This document shows positions 36,701 through 43,602 of a stretch of DNA of 64,000 nucleotides, piece by piece. The notes beneath the pieces were generated by a model. It saw only the letters and a list, made by a program, of their open reading frames with translations, was not told where the DNA came from and searched no databases. The position numbers and the translations under genes were made by a program. This DNA is from a bacterium. Its GTDB lineage: Bacteria > Armatimonadota > Abditibacteriia > Abditibacteriales > Abditibacteriaceae. Numbering within the stretch: position 1 is the first letter of the stretch; each line of letters begins with the position of its first letter. Where the stretch lies: contig SDZD01000028.1 of NCBI GenBank assembly GCA_004172935.1, positions 1 to 64,000 of the forward strand, written 5' to 3'.

Positions 36701-37030
36701 GGGCGCGAAGTGGGTGTTCTGTGGAAGCCACCATACCGCGTCAATCTATCCGATGCCGCCCGCGCCGGAGCCAACCAACTCGAAATCGAAGTCACCAACC
36801 AGTGGCCCAACCGCCTCATCGGCGACGAACAGTTGCCAGACGATGTCGAATGGAACGGCGACCAGCTCAAAGGCTGGCCCCAATGGCTATTGGATGGCAA
36901 ACCCAGCCCTACTGGCAGGGTCACCTTCACCACATGGCACCACTGGCGCAAGGATTCGCCGCTAATTGAATCGGGCCTACTCGGCCCCGTCACCCTGCAC
37001 TACGGCACCAAAATCAACGCCACCCCATAA
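33728..37030 (+). CDS. Secreted GH106 alpha-L-rhamnosidase (second copy)
   Basis: An 1100-residue paralogue of the enzyme at 25467, with a signal peptide (MSINRRRYLPLLLTGGLWVFPHGVEA) and the same blocks: WWHWMNGNITREGITADLEAMKSAGVGGAQIF, MHNCAGWSSSGGPWNPPANAMQ, DSYEVGNQNWTPLFASEFQKRRGYSITPYLPVFTGR, and a C-terminal GH2-like sandwich with RIKLNGREVGVLWKPPYRVNLS. Differences cluster around the putative substrate loops (LAEGIPEGQVKF against ASQEIPLGPVRF), so the two copies may prefer different linkages. It is last in the operon, which ends at a very strong terminator. Confidence 0.92.
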   Translation: MSINRRRYLPLLLTGGLWVFPHGVEAAPVADALTKGFLTPPDSAKPHTWWHWMNGNITREGITADLEAMKSAGVGGAQIFNLAEGIPEGQVKFMSPQWLSMVKWAATEADRLGIELCMHNCAGWSSSGGPWNPPANAMQIVTTSETTVTGPTRFDAALKQPQSNLGYYDDISVLAFPTPGSDYRIPGIRGKAGFERGDNIEPAQGPQAPNTATIDDKSVIDLTAQFKAGKLTWDVPAGNWTILRLGHTATGKTNHPDLPGGVGPEVDKLSKTALDTHWKGMMQPVIDELGPLVGKSLNNALIDSYEVGNQNWTPLFASEFQKRRGYSITPYLPVFTGRVVGSTAVSERFLWDVRRTIADLMDENYYAHFGELCHQHGLKFSTEPYGNGPFEDLTAGGTADIPMGEFWVNGAAAETGKLASSVGHIYGRPIIGAESFTASPESGKWTNDPYSLKAIGDRMFCAGINRYIFHRYAMQPWTNRFPGMTMGRWGMHFDRTNTLWGPQTAWLRYIARCQYLLQQGNFVADALYFVGENAPVGMNVGEPALPKGYDYDACTSDALMRRLSVKDGRLITPDGASYRVLILPSNQSMTPKTLAKISELVRAGATVVGPRPRRSPSLQNYPQCDKEIEALASQIWGRADGNSVTSSEVGKGRVIWGQPLEKVFASLGVTPDFISNTPSARLAEIHRKTGNTDIYFVSNQRQGSRDVECSFRVTGKVPELWNPDSGQLEDAPLYTESNGRTTLPLHLDPAGSVFVLFRRASNGTHFVAAKSAASAQNAATKAPRLVIVKAMYEAIDGAGGTDVTDKVRANVENSTTLSITADNELFGDPASMHVKQLRVEYTLDGIPKTTIVQENQGLDLPVELDTTTYPAYEWTSDSKGRQQLVGWNAGAVQLQISNGKTKSVKVPATAAPAQISGPWALSFPPNWGAPAKVQLDSLISWPKHSDPGVRYFSGTATYTKTLTLPASAIGPNKVVSLDLGKVRDIARIKLNGREVGVLWKPPYRVNLSDAARAGANQLEIEVTNQWPNRLIGDEQLPDDVEWNGDQLKGWPQWLLDGKPSPTGRVTFTTWHHWRKDSPLIESGLLGPVTLHYGTKINATP

Positions 37031-37033
37031 ACC

Positions 37034-37079
37034 AAAATAGAAAGAGTTGCCGAAATTGTTCGGCAACTCTTTCTATTTT
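37034..37079. terminator. Strong bidirectional terminator
   Basis: A 21-base perfect stem from AAAATAGAAAGAGTTGCCGAA, loop ATTG, and its mirror ending in CTATTTT, with A/T runs on both sides. It closes the glycosidase operon. The TAG stop of the convergent gene (37073-37075) lies inside the right arm, so that gene ends within its own terminator. Confidence 0.93.
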
Positions 37080-37987
37080 TCACGCAATCGGTTCTCCGGC
37101 AACATGATGCGAACCTGAGTCCCGATTTGAGGCGGCGCCTCGAAAACGCGCTTATGGTCGTCTTCACCATGATAGGCAAGCGCGCCGCGCCCCGAACGCA
37201 TCGCGACATTACCGCCGTAGCGCTTGGCGATTTCCAGCACCGAGGGCAAACCGCCTCCGCGCCCCCCATTGCCAAAACGTGAATTGCCCATCCCCACAGC
37301 AACTCCAAGCGCCGTAGCATCCGAATCGAGGCGGCTGGCAAGCTTCTGATTGTGTGCCAGCGAACTTCGCACCCCAACTCCCGCATCGCCAATGCTCATC
37401 ACCAGATAGCGGACATTCGAGCGGCGCGAACGGTAGGTCTGACTGGTCACAACGCCGCCAATGTCACTCTGCGCATGGTCGAGCACATTACCCGAAATTT
37501 CGGACAGTACCTGCAACACATGCATTTTCGCGACGGGACTAAAGCCGAGGTTTTGCAACAACTCGCCACTTTTGCGTATCATGACGCCGATAGCATCGCG
37601 CGTGTGCATGATCGTCACGTCGATAAGCACGTTCTTATCGTCGCTGAACTGCGGGCGCACTGGAATCAATGCGCGAGGCACTGCTAGAAGGCCGCCGACC
37701 TCTTCCCAAAAGCCCATTTCAGTCAAATAAGCGACCGGGCCATCCTCCGATGCCGTACTGCCTTTGGGAAGCGGGAACTCGTTCAACGTCAACGAAATGG
37801 GAAGCGCATAAGGGGGCAATGATTGCAGGAACACCACCAGAGCGACGATACCGTAGGGGTCGAAAAAGTTCACTGCGGTAAGGTCAAGTTCCAGTGGCCC
37901 CTCTTCGTTTTTGACGACCTCCCAGGCCGCGAGAATCTCATCGTGCGCGGCGCAGGAGTAAAACCAGTGGCTCGAAACTAAACGCAT
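37073..37987 (-). CDS. STAS-like plus histidine-kinase-type ATPase domain protein
   Basis: A 304-residue cytoplasmic protein. The N-terminal part (about 1-110: ILAAWEVVKNEEGPLELDLTAVNFFDPYGIVALVVFLQSL) has the rhythm of a STAS domain, with FFDPYG where anti-anti-sigma proteins carry the phosphorylated serine; here no serine or threonine is present at that place. The C-terminal part is a GHKL ATPase-like domain, with the N-box in VLSEISGNVLDHAQSDIG, SIGDAGVGVRSSLAHN as G1, and NGGRGGGLPSVLEIAKRYGG as the lid and G2. It is downstream of the sigB-rsbW-rsbV group and probably takes part in the same switch; that role is inferred. Confidence 0.72.
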   Translation of the reverse strand: MRLVSSHWFYSCAAHDEILAAWEVVKNEEGPLELDLTAVNFFDPYGIVALVVFLQSLPPYALPISLTLNEFPLPKGSTASEDGPVAYLTEMGFWEEVGGLLAVPRALIPVRPQFSDDKNVLIDVTIMHTRDAIGVMIRKSGELLQNLGFSPVAKMHVLQVLSEISGNVLDHAQSDIGGVVTSQTYRSRRSNVRYLVMSIGDAGVGVRSSLAHNQKLASRLDSDATALGVAVGMGNSRFGNGGRGGGLPSVLEIAKRYGGNVAMRSGRGALAYHGEDDHKRVFEAPPQIGTQVRIMLPENRLREK

Positions 37988-38008
37988 GAGTCGGATGAGG
38001 AAGACAGA

Positions 38009-38040
38009 AAATCCCCCGCCCTAAAGTGTGGGGGATTTTC
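38009..38040. terminator. Terminator-like hairpin after sigB
   Basis: AAAATCCCCC (38009-38018) and GGGGGATTTT (38031-38040) form a 10-base stem around a 12-base loop between sigB and the ATPase-domain gene. It is symmetrical with only short T-runs, so read-through into the downstream gene is possible. Confidence 0.7.
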
Positions 38041-38131
38041 GCTCGCTTCGGCTGTGTAAATATAGCGAGTCGCCTCATTTCTCCCAAGACCGTCGGATGA
38101 TTCGGAAGATAAGAATCGCACTTCTTTGTTA

Positions 38132-39121
38132 TCAAGCCTCGTCCAGTAGGGCGCGCAAATCGGCCAGAGCGCGGCGCAGCAAGCGAGAGACGTGCATCTG
38201 CGACACATTGAGGCGCCGCGCGACATCGGCCTGAGAATATCCCTCGAAATAGGTCATTTCCAGCACCTGCCGTTTTTTCGGTTCCAGCTCTTCGAGGGCA
38301 GCTTGAAGCGTCGAATATTCTTCGATGGCGGCGATCTGCGCATCGGGCGCTCCGATGCGGTCAGCGACGGTCGTGCCCTCTTCATCATCGAACGCGAACT
38401 CATCGAGCGAGTTCGGGTCGAGAGCAGCCCCCAATTCGAGCGCTTCCACCACTTCTTCTACTTCCAGATGCAACGAGGCCGCGATTTCGGCGTAGGTTGG
38501 CGAACGGTCCAAACGCTGCGTCAGCTCTTCGATATGCCCTTGCAGCGACGAATATAGCTCCTGCAAGCGCCTTGGCACCCTCATTCCCGCAACTTTATCG
38601 CGGAAGTAACGGCGGATTTCGCCAGATATGGTGGGAATCGCGAAAGTCGAAAATTTGACGCCGCGCTTGGGGTCGAACGAGTCGATGGCGTAAATCAGCC
38701 CTAACATTCCTACCTGCATAACATCCTCGAACAACTCTCCGCGCTCGGCGAAGCGCCGCGCGAGGAAAGTCACCAGATTGCGATGCATCAAAATCAACCT
38801 CTCGCGCAAACGTGGGTCAGAATTTTCTTTCCACATCGCGAATAATCGGTCGAATTCGTCGTGGTCGTAGCGCCCCTGAGCGGGCGAACTCCACAGCGCA
38901 CGCTCCGTTTCATTCCAAATCGAAGGCGAACTCGTTTCTTCCGCTTCAGCGGGAGCTGCCGACTCTTCGGCGACGGGCGCTTCGGCGCTCACGAAATCGT
39001 TTGATGCGACGATGGAGACGCGCGACACCAATCGGGCGGGCGCAGGAGCGTCGCCACCATCAAGGGCATCGTGTTCGTCGCCAGAAGGAGATGGCGCAAT
39101 CGGATCAAACGAATCGGACAT
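38132..39121 (-). CDS. sigB: SigB/SigF-type alternative sigma factor
   Basis: A 329-residue sigma-70 family factor with an unusually long acidic, A/E/P-rich N-terminal extension (about 100 residues). Region 2 then follows (LRERLILMHRNLVTFLARRFAERGELFEDVMQVGMLGLIYAIDSFDPKRGVKFSTFAIPTISGEIRRYFRDK), region 3 (VPRRLQELYSSLQGHIEELTQRLDRSPTYAEIAASLHLEVEEV) and region 4 (ALEELEPKKRQVLEMTYFEGYSQADVARRLNVSQMHVSRLLRRAL). This is the SigB/SigF stress-sporulation group. It is the last of three genes rsbV-rsbW-sigB, the classical partner-switch order, so its activity is probably held by RsbW. Confidence 0.93.
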   Translation of the reverse strand: MSDSFDPIAPSPSGDEHDALDGGDAPAPARLVSRVSIVASNDFVSAEAPVAEESAAPAEAEETSSPSIWNETERALWSSPAQGRYDHDEFDRLFAMWKENSDPRLRERLILMHRNLVTFLARRFAERGELFEDVMQVGMLGLIYAIDSFDPKRGVKFSTFAIPTISGEIRRYFRDKVAGMRVPRRLQELYSSLQGHIEELTQRLDRSPTYAEIAASLHLEVEEVVEALELGAALDPNSLDEFAFDDEEGTTVADRIGAPDAQIAAIEEYSTLQAALEELEPKKRQVLEMTYFEGYSQADVARRLNVSQMHVSRLLRRALADLRALLDEA

Positions 39122-39133
39122 AGACAGAGAGGT

Positions 39134-39607
39134 TCAGGAGCGCACGCTTTCCTTGCGCGGCAGAGCTTTCCACATTTTCAAACTGGTATCGGCATCGTTC
39201 CCGCCTTCGAGTTCGACACGGTCCATCAGCGAACGAATCAACAATAATCCCATTCCTGCTTCGGGCAAATCGGCCTCGTGTTGGGGCGCGGGAGCCATGC
39301 TTTTATCGAGCGAGAGTTCGTGTTCCAAACGCCCGCCATCGGTAACAACGATCCATAGCCCCTGCGGACGCGGCTCGAAAGCGATGGAAACCATCGGGAC
39401 TTCGCCACTTTCCCCGACATGCGGCCCATGCTGGATAGCATTATTTATGGCCTCCGAAACGGCGACCTTAAGGTCTTCGACGGCCTGAATCGAGAATCCT
39501 TGCCGCGCCGCGACCCCCGCGACGGTCAGGCGTGCCACGCGCACCCACTCGCTTTGTGCGGGAATCGAAAGCTCGATACGGGGTGGATGAGCGGGACTAC
39601 CCGGCAT
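39134..39607 (-). CDS. rsbW: Anti-sigma factor serine kinase RsbW
   Basis: A 157-residue GHKL-fold protein: the N-box in VEDLKVAVSEAINNAIQHG, the G1 region as VVTDGGRLEHEL, and the G2 block EAGMGLLLIRSLMDRVELEGG. RsbW proteins bind and silence the partner sigma factor, and inactivate the RsbV antagonist by phosphorylating it. It overlaps the rsbV gene by 11 bases and precedes sigB by 12 bases, so the three proteins should be made in linked amounts. Confidence 0.92.
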   Translation of the reverse strand: MPGSPAHPPRIELSIPAQSEWVRVARLTVAGVAARQGFSIQAVEDLKVAVSEAINNAIQHGPHVGESGEVPMVSIAFEPRPQGLWIVVTDGGRLEHELSLDKSMAPAPQHEADLPEAGMGLLLIRSLMDRVELEGGNDADTSLKMWKALPRKESVRS

Positions 39608-39998
39608 GAGCTTCTCCTGTGGCCGAAGGCGTTTCAGGCGCCGTCACGAGAGGAGCGGGCAGCAAAGCCGCCAGCGCTGCATCGCGTGAGTCGTAAAAAG
39701 GCAGGGCGTTCCACAACCCCGCGATCTGGAACACGCGCTTCACGCGCGGCCTCGCGCCGAAGAAAGCGATTTGCCCTTCGCTTTCGCGCGTTTTCTTATA
39801 GGCCCCCACCAAAGCCCCAATTCCGGTAGAATCGAGAAACGACACGCCACCGAGATCAAGAGCAATGCGAGCCGATTGCGCCGCCCCCACTTCTAACAGC
39901 GCCTCCTTAAGCAGCGGCGCTGAATGCAAATCAACTTCGCCTTCAACTTCGACTAAAGTCGCCTCACCCCAGGGTTTGATTCGCCATTTTAATTCCAT
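39597..39998 (-). CDS. rsbV: Anti-anti-sigma factor RsbV (STAS domain)
   Basis: A 133-residue STAS protein: LVEVEGEVDLHSAPLLKEALLEV, RIALDLGGVSFLDSTGIGALVGAYKK with the conserved phosphorylatable serine in FLDSTGIG, and GARPRVKRVFQIAGLWNALPFYDS. An A/P-rich tail follows. When unphosphorylated it frees the sigma factor from RsbW. It is first gene of the operon. The upstream mRNA has AAGGA about 8 bases before the ATG, one of the few Shine-Dalgarno-like sites in the window. Confidence 0.92.
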   Translation of the reverse strand: MELKWRIKPWGEATLVEVEGEVDLHSAPLLKEALLEVGAAQSARIALDLGGVSFLDSTGIGALVGAYKKTRESEGQIAFFGARPRVKRVFQIAGLWNALPFYDSRDAALAALLPAPLVTAPETPSATGEAHAG

Positions 39999-40068
39999 CG
40001 TGTGTTCCTTGATACCTTCTCAAATTACCATGCCACGCACTGCTGTGCTGTTACTGTTTTCCAACTGC

Positions 40069-41412
40069 CTAATTTTCGCCCTTAAAGGAAGTGAAGTCAT
40101 CGCCCCACCATTCTTCGAGTCGCCGCGCAATCTTCGGTTCCTCGCCCCGATTGGTCGGCTCGTAAAAAGGCGACCGTTTAAATCCGGGCGGCAAATAATC
40201 CTGCGGCACAAACCCACCGAACTCATGCGGGTTCAAATACCCTTCGCCATTGCCCATCTTCTCCTTCGAGCCACCCAGCGCAGTAGAGCGCAAATGCGGC
40301 GGCACGCGCACGCTTTGCCCCTCTTGCGCCGCGCTTCTAGCCCGCTTCATGGCCTGATATGAGGCATTCGATTTGGGCGCACTCGCCAAAAAGGTAGTCG
40401 CCTGAGCCAGCGGGATAGCACATTCGGGCATTCCCACTTTCTCGACAGCTCCCAGCGCCGCCACAGCGAGTGGCAAAGCGCGCGGCTCGGCGTTGCCGAT
40501 GTCTTCACTGGCAGCAATCACCAAACGGCGTGCCACGAACATAGGATCTTCACCGCCATCCAGCATACGCATCATCCAAAACAACGCCGCATCGGGGTCG
40601 CTCCCCCGAATCGACTTAATGAACGCTGAAATCGTGTCGTAGTGGTCATCGCCCGACTTATCGTAAAAAGCGTCTGCCCCCAAAGTCCGCTTCACATCGG
40701 CCAGAGTAAGCACCCCATTCTGCGCCAGATCGGCGCTCATCTCAAGCGCCCCCAGCGACAAACGCGCATCCCCTCGGCTGGCGCGCGCGATCCATTCCAA
40801 CGCCCCCGCTTCGGGCTTTAACCTCAAATTCCCCAATCCCCGCTCATCGCTCAAAGCGCTGTTCAGCAAAGCCATCACATCGGCCTCGGAAAGCGGTTCA
40901 AATTTCCACATCCGACAACGCGAAAGCAGCGGCCCATTCAGCGAAGCCAACGGGTTTTCGGTGGTCGCCCCAATCAAAACCAGCGTGCCATCCTCCACAT
41001 GCGGCAAAAAGGCGTCCTGCTGAGCGCGATTGAAGCGATGAATTTCGTCCACGAACAACAGCGTGCGCTTGCCATTACGATGGCGAATTTTCGCCCCTTC
41101 GGCAATTTTACGAACATCGGCCACACTGCCCCCAATCGCCGAAAACTCCTCGAAATGCGATTTGGAGAGCGTCGCCAACAAACGCGCCAGCGTGGTCTTT
41201 CCGGTTCCAGCGGGGCCAAAGAAAATCGACGATGGCAAACGGTCGCGCTCAAGCGCGCGCCGTAGCGGCGCACTGGGGCCAACCAGATGTGACTGACCTG
41301 CGAACTCGTTTAAATTGCGCGGACGCATCCGCGCCGCCAGAGGAAGCAGGGTTTCGTCGCGCGGCGCGCTCCGCGAGGGAGGGGCGAAATCTTCGTCGGC
41401 GAACAAATTCAT
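40069..41412 (-). CDS. rarA: Replication-associated recombination protein RarA (MgsA)
   Basis: A 447-residue AAA+ ATPase from the ATG at 41412. The frame is open further up to 41523, but a terminator sits there and MNLFADEDF is the normal RarA start. PLAARMRPRNLNEFAGQSHLVG leads to Walker A GPAGTGKT (66-73), Walker B LLFVDEIH (118-125), sensor 1 (VLIGATTENP) and the RarA C-terminal block with KSIRGSDPDAALFWMMRMLDGGEDPMFVARRLVIAASEDIG and NASYQAMKRA; the end has YLPPGFKRSPFYEPTNRGEE. It acts at stalled replication forks. It lies directly downstream of the 6S RNA candidate, 70 bases before rsbV. Confidence 0.94.
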   Translation of the reverse strand: MNLFADEDFAPPSRSAPRDETLLPLAARMRPRNLNEFAGQSHLVGPSAPLRRALERDRLPSSIFFGPAGTGKTTLARLLATLSKSHFEEFSAIGGSVADVRKIAEGAKIRHRNGKRTLLFVDEIHRFNRAQQDAFLPHVEDGTLVLIGATTENPLASLNGPLLSRCRMWKFEPLSEADVMALLNSALSDERGLGNLRLKPEAGALEWIARASRGDARLSLGALEMSADLAQNGVLTLADVKRTLGADAFYDKSGDDHYDTISAFIKSIRGSDPDAALFWMMRMLDGGEDPMFVARRLVIAASEDIGNAEPRALPLAVAALGAVEKVGMPECAIPLAQATTFLASAPKSNASYQAMKRARSAAQEGQSVRVPPHLRSTALGGSKEKMGNGEGYLNPHEFGGFVPQDYLPPGFKRSPFYEPTNRGEEPKIARRLEEWWGDDFTSFKGEN

Positions 41413-41419
41413 CTTTGAC

Positions 41420-41448
41420 GCAAAGTATGGGTGAGTTGCAAAGTATGG
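41420..41448 (-). repeat. Direct repeats before rarA
   Basis: GCAAAGTATGG occurs at 41420-41430 and again at 41438-41448, 18 bases apart start to start, within the 36 bases before the rarA ATG. On the coding strand this reads CCATACTTTGC twice. It could be a tandem regulator site or two alternative -10 regions. Confidence 0.5.
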
Positions 41449-41524
41449 AGCTTTAAACAAACGAATGGTCAGGCAGCAGGTAGTTGAATTTCCTCTCAGT
41501 TCCCCACTCACTCCACACATCATA

Positions 41525-41563
41525 TAAAAACAAAAAAGACGATGTTCAAATGAACACCGTCTT
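41525..41563 (-). terminator. Terminator of 6S RNA candidate
   Basis: Read on the minus strand: AAGACGGTGTTCA, loop TT, TGAACATCGTCTT, then a T-rich tail TTTTTGTTTTT. The T-run is only on this strand, which fixes the direction of the RNA upstream. Confidence 0.88.
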
Positions 41564-41569
41564 GGTATA

Positions 41570-41776
41570 AGTCAGACTCCGCTACGCCGTGCCTCGTCAA
41601 GTTGTTGAACCCGCTAAAAGCAGGTGGGCACCGCCCGGAACTCTCGCGTCGCAAAAGCTGGGACAAGTCCGCTGCCCGTGAGGGCATACTTTTGCATTCG
41701 TCCCTGTTCTAGGTTAGGTTCCCTCAGTGATTGGTGTAGGCTCAAAACTGTCTCAGACGCCACGCACGCGGCAGAG
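41570..41776 (-). ncRNA. ssrS: 6S RNA candidate
   Basis: About 205 bases, read on the minus strand, fold as 6S RNA does. The closing stem pairs CTCTGC..GTGC at the 5' end with GCAC..GCGGAG at the 3' end. A large central bubble has GTTTTGAGCC on its 5' side and a small hairpin ACCTGC-TTTTA-GCGGGT followed by TCAA on its 3' side. A long interrupted apical arm follows (CACC/GGTG, GGAAC/GTTCC, GGGAC/GTCCC, and TGCCC-TCAC-GGGCA at the tip). TATCTATAAC just upstream can serve as -10, and a terminator follows. 6S RNA mimics an open promoter and binds the housekeeping RNA polymerase. I recall rarA as a frequent neighbour in other phyla. The plus strand folds nearly as well but lacks a terminator. Confidence 0.65.
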
Positions 41777-41880
41777 GTTATAGATAAACGGCGCTAACCA
41801 ATTCGGGTTCCACTTCACCTCACAGCAAATGTCGCCCCTGCTCCGTCAGTTTTTAAGGTCACTCCTTCACCTCGCTTTCG

Positions 41881-42450
41881 CTAATCCATCGTCCATTTAA
41901 TCTGTTTCGATGCCGATACCTCTTGTGGCGTCAAAAATTTGACGTGCCCATCGAGAAAGCAATAGTTCGCTCCATCGAAATGGCGTTGTGTCGGGGAGTT
42001 ATGGTTCGTGCTGGCATCAGCGGGCAACTTCGTCCACGAACTCCATGTCGAGGCCGAATCCGGCCCCTCGCCGACCATAATAGTCCACGCGCTGTTCGTC
42101 ATCTGACCAAAAGAGCGCCGCGCCAGACGACGGTTATAAAAATAGTCGCTGGCGAATAGCGTCGTCTTTTGCTGCGCTGATGGGCATTGGAACAGCTGTA
42201 CCGATTTCACATAAGGCTGAAGCACATTGGCCCAACCCGTTAAGGATGTCGGGCGGGCGGGCGGCATTGTTTCGTCATAGTCACGCACATACTGCATGAA
42301 CCCAAGCCCGATTTGCTTCAGATTCGACTGACAACTACTCCTGCGATTATTATCGCGAGCGCGAGCCAGCACAGGCCACAAAAACATGGCAAGAATCAAC
42401 ACGCCTGCGATAACAATCACAGCTTCAATAAGGGTAAATGCGCGTTTCAT
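41881..42450 (-). CDS. Prepilin-like H-X9-DG protein, array gene 12 (last)
   Basis: A 189-residue protein starting at the ATG at 42450, which overlaps the stop of the preceding gene (ATGA). The prepilin-type N-terminus is canonical: MKRA|FTLIEAVIVIAGVLILAMFLWPV, with E5 and Ala instead of Gly before the cut. The globular part has SCQSNLKQIGLGFMQY, FQCPSAQ, DYFYNRRLARRS, an acidic loop GEGPDS and the H-X9-DG signature HFDGANYCFLDG, the motif linked with prepilin-processing-associated proteins. It should sit in the inner membrane by its helix with the C-terminus outside, or become a minor pseudopilin after cleavage. It is the last gene of the array. Confidence 0.85.
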   Translation of the reverse strand: MKRAFTLIEAVIVIAGVLILAMFLWPVLARARDNNRRSSCQSNLKQIGLGFMQYVRDYDETMPPARPTSLTGWANVLQPYVKSVQLFQCPSAQQKTTLFASDYFYNRRLARRSFGQMTNSAWTIMVGEGPDSASTWSSWTKLPADASTNHNSPTQRHFDGANYCFLDGHVKFLTPQEVSASKQIKWTMD

Positions 42451-43010
42451 GGAGAGAGAGGGTTCCACTGCTGCTGTGGAGGCAATTTTTGGAAACTGTA
42501 CCACTTCACATGCCCATCAACAAAACCAAAATTGGCCCCATCAAAGTGTCGGCGTAGCGGCGAAGTGGAAGTAGCTGTCGCAGTGGCGGGTAGCTTTGCC
42601 CATGAATTGCCAGTTGGTGCTGCCGCATCCCCATCTCCAGTCATCACAACATCGACTGGATTCCTGATTCTCGCAGAGCGCACTCCAGAGAGATTGCGAT
42701 TATAGAAGTAGTCAATGGTCGCCTCAGAGTAATTGGAAGTGGCCGGACACAAAAATATCCGTCGCGATTTCACATAGGATTGCAGCATATCGGCCCAACC
42801 CACTGAGGGCGTAAGTTGAGGCACCAAAAATCTTCCGCCATAATCCTGCGTATACATGGCAAAGCCCAATCCGATTTGTTTGAGATTGGACGCACAGCGC
42901 CCCTTCGAGGGCACATTCCGCCGCGCGAGAACAGGAAAAAGAATCGCGGCAAGCAGAGCGAGAACGCCTACTAAAATCACCACTTCGAGGAGGGAAAAAG
43001 CTCGTTTCAT
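42447..43010 (-). CDS. Prepilin-like H-X9-DG protein, array gene 11
   Basis: A 187-residue paralogue with N-terminus MKRA|FSLLEVVILVGVLALLAAILFPVLARR: a good prepilin signal with E5 and a 20-residue hydrophobic helix. CASNLKQIGLGFAMYTQDYGG, FLCPATS, DYFYNRNLSGVRS and GDGDAAAP follow, and HFDGANFGFVDGHVKW is the H-X9-DG element. The C-terminus is short and P/Q-rich (LPPQQQWNPLSP), unlike the TFAFR endings of its neighbours. Its TGA overlaps the ATG of gene 12. Expected location and role as for the other canonical members: membrane-anchored or pilus-associated, with no proven function. Confidence 0.85.
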   Translation of the reverse strand: MKRAFSLLEVVILVGVLALLAAILFPVLARRNVPSKGRCASNLKQIGLGFAMYTQDYGGRFLVPQLTPSVGWADMLQSYVKSRRIFLCPATSNYSEATIDYFYNRNLSGVRSARIRNPVDVVMTGDGDAAAPTGNSWAKLPATATATSTSPLRRHFDGANFGFVDGHVKWYSFQKLPPQQQWNPLSP

Positions 43011-43015
43011 GATAA

Positions 43016-43597
43016 TTAGCGGAAGGCAAAAGTCGGGCGTGAAGTAGGCGAGGTTAATGTGGATGAGACGCTGGTAGGACTCAACGCCTTCACATGTCCA
43101 TCCGCAAAAAGATAGTTCCCCATCCCCAGATGACGTTGGCAGGGAGAATCGGAATTGGTGGTGGCATCAGCGGGCAATTGCGCCCATGAATTCCACGTCG
43201 GCGCGTTATCGTCGCCATCGCCTCCTAAAACAGTTAATGCAGGCCCAGTCAACTTATCCATCGTCACACGCGCCAAACGACGATTGTAAAAGTAGTCCGT
43301 CGTAAATGCCGTTGGCCCAGCTTGCCCTTGTGGACACTGGAAAATCTGAGTTGATTTGAGGTAGGGTTGAAGCAAATCAGCCCACCCCACAGTGGCACCG
43401 ACACGAGTTGGTGGAAGGCGCTCGTCGTAGTCCTGCACATATTGCAGGACCCCCAATCCAATCTGCTTAAGGGGCGACATGCAACTTAGCTTATGATTGT
43501 CGCGACTACGCGCAAAAATCGGGAAAAGAATCGCAGCGAGAAAGAGGATCACGGCGACAACAACCAACGCTTCGATGAGGGTAAAAGCACGTTTCAT
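43016..43597 (-). CDS. Prepilin-like H-X9-DG protein, array gene 10
   Basis: A 193-residue paralogue. N-terminus MKRA|FTLIEALVVVAVILFLAAILFPIFARSRDN, a textbook prepilin signal apart from Ala at -1. The first conserved block is SCMSPLKQIGLGVLQYVQDYDE (CMSP where most have CQSN). It has FQCPQGQ, DYFYNRRLARVTM, GDGDDNAP, and RHLGMGNYLFADGHVKAL as the H-X9-DG element. It ends in STLTSPTSRPTFAFR, a tail shared with genes 8 and 9. It is separated by 5 bases from each neighbouring array gene. Confidence 0.85.
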   Translation of the reverse strand: MKRAFTLIEALVVVAVILFLAAILFPIFARSRDNHKLSCMSPLKQIGLGVLQYVQDYDERLPPTRVGATVGWADLLQPYLKSTQIFQCPQGQAGPTAFTTDYFYNRRLARVTMDKLTGPALTVLGGDGDDNAPTWNSWAQLPADATTNSDSPCQRHLGMGNYLFADGHVKALSPTSVSSTLTSPTSRPTFAFR

Positions 43598-43602
43598 GAG
43601 AG

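Noticed and set aside
41581..41785. 6S RNA read on the plus strand
   Set aside because: The complement also folds and has TATAAG upstream, but it lacks a terminator, and the bubble hairpin would fall on the wrong side compared with known 6S RNAs.
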